Source of the DNA: Hyunsoonleella aquatilis
Lineage (GTDB): Bacteria; Bacteroidota; Bacteroidia; Flavobacteriales; Flavobacteriaceae
Length of the DNA stretch: 64,000 nucleotides
Reading direction: 5' to 3'
Assembly (NCBI RefSeq): GCF_014270105.1
Contig: NZ_JACNMF010000005.1
Location: 186,001-250,000, forward strand
Each line of letters begins with the position of its first letter. Positions within the stretch are counted from its first letter, which is position 1. The notes under the pieces are model-generated. The model saw nothing but the letters and a program-made list of their open reading frames with translations, was not told where the DNA came from and did no database searches. Positions 27,254 to 37,403 of this stretch are shown here, one piece after another. The translations under genes were made by a program, and so were the position numbers.

Positions 27254-29446
27254 TTACTTTAAATCAAATCTGTCAGCATCCATCACTTTGGCCCAGGCCT
27301 TAACAAAATCGTTTACAAATTTTTCTTCGCCGTCGTTGGCTCCGTAAACTTCTGCAATGGCCCTTAATTCAGTATTTGAACCAAAAATTAAATCGGCACG
27401 CGTTCCCGTAAATTTCACAATACCTGTTCTTCTGTCCTTACCTTCGAAAATGGAGTCATCAGAAGACGTTGCGCTCCAAGTATATGCGAAATCAAGAATA
27501 TTTGAAAAGAAATCATTGGTTAAATGCCCTATATTATGCGTGAATACGCCATGCTTAGAGCCATCATAATTAGCACCAATTACCCTCATCCCACCGACCA
27601 AAGCCGTCATTTCTGGAATGGACAGGTTCATTAAATTAGCGCGATCCACCAATAGATCCTCGGCTTTTACATCCAAGCCACTTTTTATATAATTTCTAAA
27701 ACCATCAGCTAAAGGCTCCAAATAACTAAACGATTCTAAATCTGTTTGAGCTTGAGATGCATCCCCTCTACCTTGAGAAAATGGTACTTCTACACTATGA
27801 CCTGCATTTCTTGCAGCTTCTTCTATTCCTGCATTTCCAGCAAGCACAATCAAATCAGCCATAGATACTTCACCGCTAAAATCTTTTTGAATACCTTCTA
27901 AAACGTTCAGCACCTTTTCCAATTCAGAAGGATTATTGGCTTCCCAACTACGTTGCGGCTCTAAACGGATACGTGCTCCATTGGCCCCTCCTCGCTTATC
28001 AGAATCTCTATACGTGGAAGCTGAAGCCCAAGCCGTAGTTACCATTTGGGAAATGGTTAAGCCCGAGGCCAATACCATTTTCTTCAATTGCGCTATATCA
28101 GAATCACTTAATGTATAACTTACCTTTGGAATTGGGTCTTGCCAAATCAATTCTTCCTGTGGCACTTCGGGTCCCAAATAGCGATCAATTGGTCCCATAT
28201 CACGATGGGTCAGTTTATACCAGGCTCTCGCAAAAGCCTCTTCAAACGCTTTGTGGTCTTTATGAAAACGTTTTGAAATCTCTAAATATTTAGGATCGGT
28301 CTTCAAGGCTATATCTGCAGTGGACATCATTAAGGCTTGTGAGCCATTCCCGCTTGCCGTAGGTGCCTTTCTAGCATCCGAATTTTTAGGCGTCCATTGA
28401 TGTGCCCCTGCCGGACTTTTGGTAAGTTCCCAATCGTAGTTCAGCAATACATCAAAATAATCGTGATCCCATTGTACTGGGTTTGGTGTCCATGGTCCTT
28501 CCAATCCGCTGGTTATCGCATCATCCAAAACACCAGAATTGTAGGTGTTTTTCCAACCCGTGCTCATTTCCTCGATGGACGCCCCATGAGGTTCCGGACC
28601 CACATATTTATCCGCATCTGCGGCACCATGTGCCTTTCCAAAGGTATGACCTCCGGCAACCAAAGCAACGGTTTCCTCGTCGTTCATCGCCATTCTTCCA
28701 AACGTAATTCTAATGTCGTGCGCTGACTTCATAGGATCCGGAACGCCATTAGGCCCTTCCGGGTTCACATAAATCAATCCCATGTGTACGGCACCCAAGT
28801 GCCCTTCCAAATCGCCATCACTGGTATCGTATCGGTCATCATTATCCAACCAACCAGTCTCGCTTCCCCAATACACATCCTGCTCAGGCTCCCACACGTC
28901 TTCGCGTCCTCCGGCAAAACCAAAGGTTTTAAAGCCCATAGATTCCAACGCACAGTTTCCTGCTAAAATCATCAAATCTGCCCATGAAAGCGCCTTACCA
29001 TATTTCTTTTTTACTGGCCATAACAACAATCTAGCTTTGTCCAAATTTCCATTATCAGGCCAACTGTTCAACGGTGCAAAACGCTGCGTTCCAGATGCTC
29101 CACCACCACGACCATCACCAACTCTATAAGTTCCGGCACTATGCCATGCCATCCGAATCATAAAGGGCCCATAATGCCCATAATCTGCAGGCCACCAATC
29201 TTGCGAATCGGTCATCAAATCAATCACCTCTTGTTTCAAGGTTGGAAAGTCTATACTATTAAATGCTTTGGCATAATCAAAATCGGTATCGTAAGGATTG
29301 GAACCTTTCCCGTGTTGACGCAAAATATTTAATTTAAGTTCGTTGGGCCACCAGTCGCGATTTCGAGTTCCACCACCGGCCGGCTGTTTTTGCGCGCCGC
29401 TCATAAAAGGGCACTTACTAATGTCATTGCTGTCTGTTGCGTGCAT
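27254..29446 (-). CDS. katG: Catalase-peroxidase
   Basis: 730 residues with the two-domain duplicated haem peroxidase structure. The N-terminal active site holds R98, W101 and H102 in [11 protein letters not shown], and the proximal His is in [12 protein letters not shown]. The Tyr in [11 protein letters not shown] supplies the Met-Tyr-Trp adduct needed for catalase activity. The C-terminal domain repeats the fold without haem ligands ([13 protein letters not shown]). It destroys H2O2. Upstream neighbour is tpx, divergent; downstream is an ankyrin gene. No signal peptide, so cytoplasmic. Confidence 0.97.
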   Translation of the reverse strand: MHATDSNDISKCPFMSGAQKQPAGGGTRNRDWWPNELKLNILRQHGKGSNPYDTDFDYAKAFNSIDFPTLKQEVIDLMTDSQDWWPADYGHYGPFMIRMAWHSAGTYRVGDGRGGGASGTQRFAPLNSWPDNGNLDKARLLLWPVKKKYGKALSWADLMILAGNCALESMGFKTFGFAGGREDVWEPEQDVYWGSETGWLDNDDRYDTSDGDLEGHLGAVHMGLIYVNPEGPNGVPDPMKSAHDIRITFGRMAMNDEETVALVAGGHTFGKAHGAADADKYVGPEPHGASIEEMSTGWKNTYNSGVLDDAITSGLEGPWTPNPVQWDHDYFDVLLNYDWELTKSPAGAHQWTPKNSDARKAPTASGNGSQALMMSTADIALKTDPKYLEISKRFHKDHKAFEEAFARAWYKLTHRDMGPIDRYLGPEVPQEELIWQDPIPKVSYTLSDSDIAQLKKMVLASGLTISQMVTTAWASASTYRDSDKRGGANGARIRLEPQRSWEANNPSELEKVLNVLEGIQKDFSGEVSMADLIVLAGNAGIEEAARNAGHSVEVPFSQGRGDASQAQTDLESFSYLEPLADGFRNYIKSGLDVKAEDLLVDRANLMNLSIPEMTALVGGMRVIGANYDGSKHGVFTHNIGHLTNDFFSNILDFAYTWSATSSDDSIFEGKDRRTGIVKFTGTRADLIFGSNTELRAIAEVYGANDGEEKFVNDFVKAWAKVMDADRFDLK

Positions 29447-29700
29447 TTTATTGTAAAGTTTTTAATTAATTTTTAAATTTTTCAAGTACTTAAAATTAGT
29501 AATTGTTTTGATAAGTTGAACCTGAAAACATTTTAATAAACTATAACAAAATTGAAAAAATTTATTACCCAAATTGAAGCCATAGTTTTTATTGATAATT
29601 GGAAAACCACTGTAAAAATTATTTCTTAAAGATTCGACCATTTCATGCTTTAACATTTTAAATATTCTTATTTTAGTTGCCCTAATCAAAACATAAAAAA

Positions 29701-30207
29701 ATGGCTAATATTACCTTGGGCGGAACGCCCGTAGAAACTAGCGGATCGCTACCTAAAGTGGGTACTCAAATTAAAGACTTTTTATTAGTAGCGACGGATA
29801 TGTCCACCAAATCACTAACGGATTTCAAGGGAAAAAAATTGGTACTGAATATCTTTCCAAGTGTTAATACCAGTGTTTGCGCCACATCTGTAAGACAGTT
29901 CAATACGGAAGCTAATGAACTGGACAATACCGTAGTGTTGTGTATTTCGAGGGATTTACCTTTTGCGCAGAAACAATTTTGCGCAGCCGAAGGGCTTGAT
30001 AATGTAGTAATGCTTTCGGATTTTAAGACTGGGCAATTCGGTAAGGACTATGGAGTTATGTTTACCAGCGGTGCATTTGATGCGTTGTTGTCTCGAAGTG
30101 TTGTGGTTGCGGACGCTTCTGGCAAGGTGCTTTACTCAGAGCAAGTACCTGAAACTGGCGAAGAACCTAATTACAAAGCGGCTCTGGAAGCCCTTTTAGA
30201 TGAATAA
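29701..30207 (+). CDS. tpx: Thiol peroxidase
   Basis: 168 residues, full length. The peroxidatic Cys is C60 in FPSVNTSVCATS and the resolving Cys is C94 in KQFCAAEG, closely matching the spacing in E. coli Tpx. It is an atypical 2-Cys peroxiredoxin reduced by thioredoxin. Divergent from katG, so the 254-bp region between them may carry a shared peroxide-responsive control. It overlaps the diacylglycerol kinase gene by 8 nt. Confidence 0.95.
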   Translation: MANITLGGTPVETSGSLPKVGTQIKDFLLVATDMSTKSLTDFKGKKLVLNIFPSVNTSVCATSVRQFNTEANELDNTVVLCISRDLPFAQKQFCAAEGLDNVVMLSDFKTGQFGKDYGVMFTSGAFDALLSRSVVVADASGKVLYSEQVPETGEEPNYKAALEALLDE

Positions 30208-30568
30208 AAAGGAGTCCTTTTTGCAAAACCGGATTAAAAGTGTGGGCTACGCCTTTAAAGGTGCCTTGTTGCTTTTAAGAACGGAGGCCAGCATAAAAAT
30301 CCAGTTCGTGATTGCCCTTTTGGTAACCGTAGCTGGATTTCTTTTTGAAATTTCATCTACGGAGTGGGTCATTCAAATTTTAACCATTGCGCTAGTTATG
30401 AGCATTGAAGGTTTAAATACGGCCATTGAGGAAATTGCAAACTTCATCCATCCCGAACACCACAAGAAAATTGGTCTAATTAAGGACATCTCGGCGGGAG
30501 CTGTCTTTTTTGCGGCTGTTTTTGGTGTGATTATCGGCTGTATTATTTACTTCCCGAAACTTGTTTAA
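30200..30568 (+). CDS. Diacylglycerol kinase family protein (DgkA/UndK type)
   Basis: 122 residues with three transmembrane helices. The conserved EGLNTAIEEIANF motif with its Glu residues is the signature of the small integral-membrane lipid kinases. Such enzymes phosphorylate diacylglycerol or undecaprenol at the inner membrane; the substrate cannot be settled from sequence. It overlaps tpx by 8 nt and precedes the DinB gene by 10 bp, suggesting one transcript. Confidence 0.9.
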   Translation: MNKKESFLQNRIKSVGYAFKGALLLLRTEASIKIQFVIALLVTVAGFLFEISSTEWVIQILTIALVMSIEGLNTAIEEIANFIHPEHHKKIGLIKDISAGAVFFAAVFGVIIGCIIYFPKLV

Positions 30569-30578
30569 AAATATGTAA

Positions 30579-31022
30579 ATGGAAACGACTCCGGAAAATC
30601 TGAAGCGCTTGATATCAGCTGGGCACGGATATTTGAAAAATGCGTCAGAGTCAGATTTGAAAAGAAAGCCTTCACCGTCAAAATGGTCTAAAAAAGAAAT
30701 TTTAGGGCATTTAATTGATTCCGCCATTAATAACTTACAACGATTTACTGAGATTCAATTCGAAAACAAACCCTACATATACAGGCCCTATAGCCAATTA
30801 GGATTGATTAATGCAAATAATTATCAAAACTCAGACACAAAAGAACTTATCGATTTATGGTTGGCCCTCAATAAAAGAATATTGTTTATTATTGGGCAAC
30901 AAACTGAAACGACATTAAACTTTATGGTGCAGTTGAATGAAGGCCACGTTTCGGATTTGAGATTTTTAATTAACGATTACGTCATTCACTTGGAACATCA
31001 CGTCAATCAAATCGTGAAATAA
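30579..31022 (+). CDS. DinB-like protein
   Basis: 147 residues without a signal peptide. The helical bundle with KWSKKEILGHLIDSAINN, YSQLGLINANNYQ and the C-terminal DYVIHLEHHVNQI matches the cytoplasmic DinB/YfiT group, with His in GHLIDS and EHH as probable metal ligands. Homologues act as thiol-dependent transferases or are uncharacterised. It follows the lipid kinase gene closely. A second, periplasmic-looking DinB protein is encoded at 12483-13109. Confidence 0.8.
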   Translation: METTPENLKRLISAGHGYLKNASESDLKRKPSPSKWSKKEILGHLIDSAINNLQRFTEIQFENKPYIYRPYSQLGLINANNYQNSDTKELIDLWLALNKRILFIIGQQTETTLNFMVQLNEGHVSDLRFLINDYVIHLEHHVNQIVK

Positions 31023-31121
31023 AACACCCCCATATATATCGACAATACTGCCCTATTAAAATACTATTCCACCTAGGATAAACGTTAGTAATTTGTATTT
31101 TTGCTGAAACTAGCGCTCATA

Positions 31122-33518
31122 ATGGCGAAGAGAACCAAAACTAAAAAACCTACTAAAAAGACATTCAAAAAACCCAGTTTTAAGCTGTCCAACCAGCAGA
31201 AATTGGTGTTTGGCAGTTTTTTGGTGATTGTGGGGCTCTTGTTATTTATTTCTTTCGTTTCCTTCATATTTACTGGTGAAGCCGACCAAAGTGCCATAGA
31301 CACCTTTCCTTCCAGGGATACCAAAACCAAAAACTGGGCAAGCCAGTTCGGTGCTTGGTTAAGCCATTTTTTTATTGAGAGGGGCTTTGGTATCGCCTCG
31401 TTTATTTTTGCTGGTTTGATATTCCTTTCGGGAGTTTACGTACTCATGAATATCCGCAAAGCGAAACTGCGACAGCACTGGTTTTGGGGGACTCTTATTG
31501 TGATCTGGTGCTCTATCCTTTTTGGTTTTTTTGGTAACGAAAATGATATCCTTGGAGGTACTATCGGGTTTGAAATCAATACTTTTTTACAAGATTTTAT
31601 AGGGAAAGTCGGTACTGTTCTTCTTTTGGTTTTTGGCTTGATTACCTATCTGGCTATGCGTTTTAAGGTGACTTTTGAAAGCATTACCAATCTCTTCAAA
31701 TCAGCTAAAAAGAATATCAAAACAGAGTTTTCAAAACCTAAAGATGACGCTTCCGAAGATACAATAATAGCTTTTGACAACAATTTATCCGAAGAAGCGG
31801 CATCCATCAAATCGGCATATGAAATCCCATTGGATAAAAACGATACGGATATAGAGGTAGTTTCAAAGCCTAAAGTTGAAGTTAAAACAGAAGTTGCTAA
31901 ACCTTCTAAAAAAAAGGTGATTGAAGAACCTGAACTTGAGATAAAAGTTGAAGCCGTTAAAGAAGAGGTTTCAGAAACGAATAATATTGCCAACAAATTG
32001 GTGGAGGATTTTGGCCAGTTTGACCCAACCTTAGAATTGGCAAAATATCAGTTTCCAACGCTTGACCTTTTAAAGAAATACGACACTGAGGGTATTACCA
32101 TCAATCAAGAAGAACTTGAAGAAAACAAAAATAAAATTGTTGAGACCCTCAATAACTATAAAATTGGGATTGCCAGCATAAAAGCGACGATTGGGCCTAC
32201 TGTAACGCTCTATGAAATTGTTCCTGAGGCAGGGATTCGGATTTCGAAAATTAAAAACCTAGAAGACGATATTGCCCTATCCCTTGCCGCGCTCGGTATC
32301 CGAATTATTGCGCCTATTCCCGGAAAAGGCACCATAGGTATTGAAGTGCCTAACAAAAATGCGACGATTGTGTCCATGCGATCGGTAATTGCCTCCAAAA
32401 AATTTCAAGGCTCAAAAATGCAGTTGCCGATTGCCTTAGGAAAAACCATCAGTAATGAAACCTTTGTGGTAGATTTGGCAAAAATGCCCCACCTCCTAAT
32501 GGCAGGTGCTACAGGGCAAGGTAAGTCCGTTGGTTTAAATGCTGTTTTGACTTCATTGCTTTACAAAAAACATCCCGCAGAAGTAAAGTTTATTTTGGTG
32601 GACCCGAAAAAGGTGGAACTAACCCTTTTCAATAAAATCGAGCGCCATTATTTGGCCAAACTACCGGATAGCGAAGAGGCGATTATTACAGACAATACCA
32701 AAGTGATCCATACGTTGAATTCCCTTTGTATTGAAATGGACAACCGCTACGAGTTGCTCAAAAATGCCATGTGCCGTAACATTGCCGAGTACAACAAAAA
32801 GTTTAAGGAACGGAAGTTAAACCCGAATGAAGGCCATCAATTTTTGCCTTACATCGTCTTAGTGGTGGATGAGTTTGCCGATTTAATTATGACAGCTGGA
32901 AAAGAGGTTGAAGCCCCAATTGCGCGTTTAGCGCAGCTAGCCCGTGCCATTGGCATTCACTTAATCATTGCCACACAACGCCCCTCGGTAAACGTTATCA
33001 CGGGTATCATCAAAGCCAACTTCCCTGCACGGATTGCTTTTAGGGTAACTTCGAAAATCGATTCACGAACCATTTTGGATAGTTCGGGAGCCGATCAACT
33101 CATTGGGAGAGGCGACATGCTTTTTACCCAAGGAAATGACGTTATAAGAGTACAATGTGCCTTTGTGGACACTCCCGAAGTAGAACAAATTACAGACTTT
33201 ATTGGCTCCCAAAAGGCATACCCCGATGCATATATGCTCCCTGAATATATAGGCGAGGAAAGTGGCACAGGTATTGATATAGACATATCGGAAAGGGACA
33301 GCCTTTTTAAAGATGCAGCCGTGGTGATTGTTACTGCACAGCAAGGCTCTGCATCGTTATTGCAACGAAAGCTGAAACTGGGCTACAATAGAGCAGGGAG
33401 ATTGATTGACCAATTGGAAGCCGCAGGTATAGTGGGCCCTTTTGAAGGTAGCAAGGCTAGGCAAGTTTTAGTGCCAGATTTGACGACCTTGGACCAAATG
33501 TTAGAAAACGAAATTTAA
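31122..33518 (+). CDS. ftsK: DNA translocase FtsK/SpoIIIE
   Basis: 798 residues from ATG 31122 (an upstream TTG at 31101 is less likely). Four membrane helices lie in the first 190 residues, then an acidic/Lys-rich linker shorter than in E. coli, then the alpha-beta motor with Walker A AGATGQGKS (near 460), VDEFADLIM (Walker B) and RLAQLARAIGIHLIIATQRPS. The C-terminal winged-helix gamma domain follows (SLLQRKLKLGYNRAGRLIDQLE). It pumps DNA at the septum during division and resolves chromosome dimers with XerCD. First of four same-strand genes (ftsK, lolA-like, lptF/G, ribB). Confidence 0.96.
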   Translation: MAKRTKTKKPTKKTFKKPSFKLSNQQKLVFGSFLVIVGLLLFISFVSFIFTGEADQSAIDTFPSRDTKTKNWASQFGAWLSHFFIERGFGIASFIFAGLIFLSGVYVLMNIRKAKLRQHWFWGTLIVIWCSILFGFFGNENDILGGTIGFEINTFLQDFIGKVGTVLLLVFGLITYLAMRFKVTFESITNLFKSAKKNIKTEFSKPKDDASEDTIIAFDNNLSEEAASIKSAYEIPLDKNDTDIEVVSKPKVEVKTEVAKPSKKKVIEEPELEIKVEAVKEEVSETNNIANKLVEDFGQFDPTLELAKYQFPTLDLLKKYDTEGITINQEELEENKNKIVETLNNYKIGIASIKATIGPTVTLYEIVPEAGIRISKIKNLEDDIALSLAALGIRIIAPIPGKGTIGIEVPNKNATIVSMRSVIASKKFQGSKMQLPIALGKTISNETFVVDLAKMPHLLMAGATGQGKSVGLNAVLTSLLYKKHPAEVKFILVDPKKVELTLFNKIERHYLAKLPDSEEAIITDNTKVIHTLNSLCIEMDNRYELLKNAMCRNIAEYNKKFKERKLNPNEGHQFLPYIVLVVDEFADLIMTAGKEVEAPIARLAQLARAIGIHLIIATQRPSVNVITGIIKANFPARIAFRVTSKIDSRTILDSSGADQLIGRGDMLFTQGNDVIRVQCAFVDTPEVEQITDFIGSQKAYPDAYMLPEYIGEESGTGIDIDISERDSLFKDAAVVIVTAQQGSASLLQRKLKLGYNRAGRLIDQLEAAGIVGPFEGSKARQVLVPDLTTLDQMLENEI

Positions 33519-33528
33519 TTCAAAAAAA

Positions 33529-34167
33529 ATGAAACCGATTATCACGATTCTATTCCTAACTTTTTCAATCCTTTCGGGAATTGCCCAAAATAAGGGAAAA
33601 GACTTACTAAACGAAGTATCCCAAAAAGTGAAAGGTTACGATAACATAGAAATTGATTTTAAATACATTTTAGAAAATACTGCTGAAAATGTAAAACAAG
33701 AAACCCGTGGCGATGTGATTCTTCAAGGTGATAATTACAAATTGAATATTTTAGGCATCACCCGCATGTTCGATGGCAAAACACTATATACCATCAGCCC
33801 AGAGGACGAAGAGGTAACCATTTCATCACAGGCGGAAGACCAAGCCGATGCTATCACTCCTAGCAAAATGCTGTCGTTTTATGAAGATGGATACACTTAT
33901 GAAATGGATATCGTCCAGAATATAAAGGGTCGAAAAATTCAATATGTGAAGCTGACGCCCATCGATTCCAATTCTGAAATAAAATATATCCTTTTAGGCG
34001 TTGATGCTACCACAAAGCATATTTACAATTTGATTCAGGTAGGTAAAAACGGGACAAAAACGACATTAACCGTTAATTCTTTCAAAACGAACGAACCTTT
34101 ATCGAAAACCTTATTTACCTTTGATGCCTCAAAATATCAGGATTATTATATCAATAAACTGGATTAG
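33529..34167 (+). CDS. LolA-like outer-membrane lipoprotein carrier
   Basis: 212 residues. A signal peptide (MKPIITILFLTFSILSGIAQ) precedes a LolA/LppX-like half-barrel with YDNIEIDFKYILENTAENVKQETRGDVILQGDNY-type strands and FDGKTLYTISPEDEEV. It is a periplasmic carrier of lipoproteins from LolCDE to the outer membrane. It lies 10 bp after ftsK, a frequent arrangement in bacteria. LolB is not expected in Bacteroidota. Confidence 0.88.
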   Translation: MKPIITILFLTFSILSGIAQNKGKDLLNEVSQKVKGYDNIEIDFKYILENTAENVKQETRGDVILQGDNYKLNILGITRMFDGKTLYTISPEDEEVTISSQAEDQADAITPSKMLSFYEDGYTYEMDIVQNIKGRKIQYVKLTPIDSNSEIKYILLGVDATTKHIYNLIQVGKNGTKTTLTVNSFKTNEPLSKTLFTFDASKYQDYYINKLD

Positions 34168-34180
34168 GTAAATTGCCGAA

Positions 34181-36226
34181 TTGAAGATTCTAGACCGCTA
34201 CATACTAACCACATATCTAAAGACGTTTCTTAGCGTCTTTGTCATTTTGGTCTTGATTTTTGTCCTACAGACCATTTGGCTATATATCAAGGAATTGGCG
34301 GGAAAGGATTTGGATATCGGCATAATTGTCAAATTCATTGTTTATTTCCTCCCGAAGCTGATGCCTTTGGTGCTTCCACTTACCATTCTGCTCACCTCCA
34401 TTATGGTTTTTGGGAATTTTGCCGAAAACTACGAGTTTGCTGCCATGAAATCTACCGGGATTTCATTACAACGCGCTATGTCTGGCCTCAGTGTCTTTAT
34501 TGTACTCTTGGCCATCACTACATTTTTCTTTTCAAACAATGTGATTCCATGGGCCGAATACAATTCCTATAACCTTAGGAAAAACATCGCCAAGCTAAAA
34601 CCTGCCATGGCAATTGCTGAGGGACAGTTTAACGAAATTGGCACCTACAATATTAAGGTTGAAGAAAAGTCTGGAGACAGAGGACAATTTCTTAAAGATG
34701 TTGTCATTCATATTAAAGACAAAAGCGGCCTACGGAATAGCACCACTATTGTATCCAAAACAGGTGAATTGGAGGGTAGTGAAGATTCGGATGTTTTAAA
34801 ATTGATTTTAAAGGACGGCAACTATTACAATGATTTGTATCCAAGAAAAATAAAGGAGCGCAAGAAAAAACCTTTCGTAAAGAGCACTTTTGACCAGTAT
34901 ATTATTAATATCGATTTATCGCAATTCAACAATGTGGATATTGAGGATAAGTCCTATACCAACAAATACAACATGCTTAATTTAAGTGATTTGGATTATA
35001 CCATTGATTCACTCACGATTGAGCACGACAAAAGCATTGAGCAGTTTAGCAAAGTACTTTACAATCGCGCCAGTATTACGAAGTATGTTCAAATAACAGA
35101 AGATAGGGAAAGCCTAAAAAAGGCAGCAGGTTTACCTGACGATGTAGGTTTTGATAATATCGATGAAACCAAGAAAAAAAAGATTGTTGATGTGGATTCT
35201 ATCTACGCAGGGAATATTTTGGAGCTGTTTAGTAATAAGAAAAACATTGGCTACCTTACAAACGCCATTAGCGTGGTCAATAGTGCCACACAGGTAATTC
35301 GTAATAAGAAGTCAACCCTAAAACCGAAAAAGGTTTGGTTCAACAAACATATTATTGCTTTTCATGAAAAATTGGCATTAGGATTTGCTTGCGTCATCCT
35401 TTTCTTTGTAGGTGCACCATTGGGTGCATTGATCAGAAAGGGAGGTATTGGCCTGCCCATGGTGATCGCTATTCTGTTGTTTTTAACCTACCACTTTATT
35501 GGAATTTTCGCTTTGAACAGTGCCAAATCTGGAGACTTCAACCCTGTTTTGGCCAGCTGGTTTTCTACTTTGATTATGTTGCCGTTAAGCGTATTTCTAA
35601 CAAGAAGGGCAACGGCAGATCGAAGTCTATTCGATTTCGACAGCATTACTGTTCCGTTGAAAAGGGCTTTCAACATCAAAGAAAAGAATAAAGAAAGTTT
35701 TAAGTTTTTACAATCATTTACAAATGAAAAACTTGCTGATGCGATTAATAATTATGAATCTTTGGGTTACAGCGAAAATACCCGCTACGAAGCTATTAAA
35801 CTTTTGAACAGTCGCGAAATACCCACCAGTGAATTCAATGAAAAAGGAATTGAAATAAGCAATGATTTTGAGACTTCTCAGGATATTTCAAAAGATTATG
35901 TAGACCACTCAAAATTCGCGATAACGCTCTACACAATTGGAGCTATCTTATTGGTTCTGTTTTTTGTGTTCAAAAACAACAAATTGCCCTCAGTTGCATC
36001 GGCATCTATTCAACTTAGCATGGTGTCTTTTATTTTGTATGCCATATACTATCTTAAATCCATTTTGAATCTCAATACATTTTACACGCACATCAAAAAG
36101 CCTAGAAGGAAACCCAACCTCCTAGTTCTCATTTTTGGGTTTCCGCTATATTTCATAACCTTTGTGTTTTTTAGATTCAAACACAAGGAAGACTTAAAAC
36201 GAAATTGTCTGGAGAGTTTAAAATAA
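34181..36226 (+). CDS. LptF/LptG family permease, long form
   Basis: 681 residues from a TTG start (MKILDRYILTTYLKTF); no ATG fits the conserved N terminus. Transmembrane helices at about 11-35, 50-75 and 95-120, a periplasmic beta-jelly-roll-like part (about 130-370), then three more helices around 395-480 complete the YjgP/YjgQ fold. It is a subunit of the ABC exporter that extracts LPS from the inner membrane. The extra C-terminal about 190 residues contain a soluble part and about three more helices, beyond the usual 360-480 residue length. Preceded by the LolA-like gene, followed by ribB, all same strand. Confidence 0.88.
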   Translation: MKILDRYILTTYLKTFLSVFVILVLIFVLQTIWLYIKELAGKDLDIGIIVKFIVYFLPKLMPLVLPLTILLTSIMVFGNFAENYEFAAMKSTGISLQRAMSGLSVFIVLLAITTFFFSNNVIPWAEYNSYNLRKNIAKLKPAMAIAEGQFNEIGTYNIKVEEKSGDRGQFLKDVVIHIKDKSGLRNSTTIVSKTGELEGSEDSDVLKLILKDGNYYNDLYPRKIKERKKKPFVKSTFDQYIINIDLSQFNNVDIEDKSYTNKYNMLNLSDLDYTIDSLTIEHDKSIEQFSKVLYNRASITKYVQITEDRESLKKAAGLPDDVGFDNIDETKKKKIVDVDSIYAGNILELFSNKKNIGYLTNAISVVNSATQVIRNKKSTLKPKKVWFNKHIIAFHEKLALGFACVILFFVGAPLGALIRKGGIGLPMVIAILLFLTYHFIGIFALNSAKSGDFNPVLASWFSTLIMLPLSVFLTRRATADRSLFDFDSITVPLKRAFNIKEKNKESFKFLQSFTNEKLADAINNYESLGYSENTRYEAIKLLNSREIPTSEFNEKGIEISNDFETSQDISKDYVDHSKFAITLYTIGAILLVLFFVFKNNKLPSVASASIQLSMVSFILYAIYYLKSILNLNTFYTHIKKPRRKPNLLVLIFGFPLYFITFVFFRFKHKEDLKRNCLESLK

Positions 36227-36242
36227 GACATATCTTTGCAAA

Positions 36243-37403
36243 ATGATAGCAGAACCTATGACAACGAACCATACCCCTGTATTCAAATTAAACACCATCC
36301 ATGATGCCATTGAAGATATTAGAAATGGCAAGGTTATCATTGTGGTAGATGACCAGAATCGGGAAAACGAAGGGGATTTTGTTGCGGCAGCGGACAAGGT
36401 AACTCCGCAAATGATTAACTTTATGGCCACTCACGGGCGAGGTTTAATCTGTACGCCTTTGACCGAAACCCGTTGCAAGGAATTGGAGCTGAACATGATG
36501 GTAAATAACAATACGGACCCCATGGAAACGGCATTCACAGTTTCTGTGGATTTAAGAGGTAATGGTGTTACCACGGGTATATCTGCCGGCGATAGAGCAA
36601 AAACCATAAAGGCCCTCATCGATCAAGGAACAAAATCATTTGAACTTGCTCGACCCGGGCATATTTTCCCATTGGTTGCCAAAGAAGGTGGTGTTTTACG
36701 ACGAACGGGGCATACCGAAGCCGCTATAGATTTTGCCCGTTTGGCCGGGCTTAAACCAGCAGGTGTTATTGTCGAGATTATGAACGAAGACGGCACCATG
36801 GCACGGCTCCCTCAATTGATAGAAGTAGCCAAAAAATTTGATTTAAAAATTGTGTCTATTGAAGATCTGGTGGCCTACCGGATGCAACATGATTCTTTAA
36901 TCGAGAAAAAAGAAGATTTTGAAATCGAAACGCGATTTGGAAGATATCGATTAAGAGCTTACAAGCAGACTACTAACAACCAAATACATATTGCCTTGAC
37001 AAAAGGTCAATGGAAGGATGACGAACCTGTTTTGACCAGAATTAATTCCACTTTGGTGAACAATGATATTCTTGGTACGCTTACGAACAATATCGACGAG
37101 CAACTGGACGCCATGTTCAAAACAATTAACGATAAGGGCAAAGGGGCTATTATTTTTATCAACCAAGAAGTAAAGGCAACAAATATTCTTAGTCGATTGG
37201 CCTACTTGAAGGCGCATCAGCAAAACAATATTATTTCTAAAGCTCCAAAAATTAATATGGACACTAGAGATTTTGGAATAGGGGCACAAATCCTTCATGA
37301 TCTAAACATCCATAAGCTTCGCCTGATTTCTAACAGCGAAAGAACCAAACGTGTGGGCATGATCGGTTATGGGCTGGAGATTACGGAGTATGTGAAATAC
37401 TAA
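36243..37403 (+). CDS. ribB: 3,4-dihydroxy-2-butanone-4-phosphate synthase with degenerate GTP cyclohydrolase II domain
   Basis: 386 residues. The N-terminal DHBP synthase (about 15-215) is intact: DDQNRENEGDFV (acidic active-site loop), THGRGLICTPLT, HIFPLVAKEGGVLRRTGHTEA. It converts ribulose 5-phosphate to the four-carbon riboflavin precursor. The C-terminal half (about 225-386) has the GCHII fold but no Cys at all where three zinc-binding Cys are needed; the expected ligand stretch reads LGTLTNNIDEQLD. So this half is probably not catalytic, and GTP cyclohydrolase must be elsewhere. Start may also be ATG 36258. No riboflavin riboswitch was recognised upstream. Confidence 0.92.
   Translation: MIAEPMTTNHTPVFKLNTIHDAIEDIRNGKVIIVVDDQNRENEGDFVAAADKVTPQMINFMATHGRGLICTPLTETRCKELELNMMVNNNTDPMETAFTVSVDLRGNGVTTGISAGDRAKTIKALIDQGTKSFELARPGHIFPLVAKEGGVLRRTGHTEAAIDFARLAGLKPAGVIVEIMNEDGTMARLPQLIEVAKKFDLKIVSIEDLVAYRMQHDSLIEKKEDFEIETRFGRYRLRAYKQTTNNQIHIALTKGQWKDDEPVLTRINSTLVNNDILGTLTNNIDEQLDAMFKTINDKGKGAIIFINQEVKATNILSRLAYLKAHQQNNIISKAPKINMDTRDFGIGAQILHDLNIHKLRLISNSERTKRVGMIGYGLEITEYVKY

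Noticed and set aside
27357-29332. Several plus-strand ORFs within katG
   Set aside because: Antisense shadows of a highly conserved gene; translations show no family.
29462-29689. 75-residue minus-strand ORF between katG and tpx
   Set aside because: AT-rich with no recognisable pattern, and it occupies the divergent promoter region of both genes.
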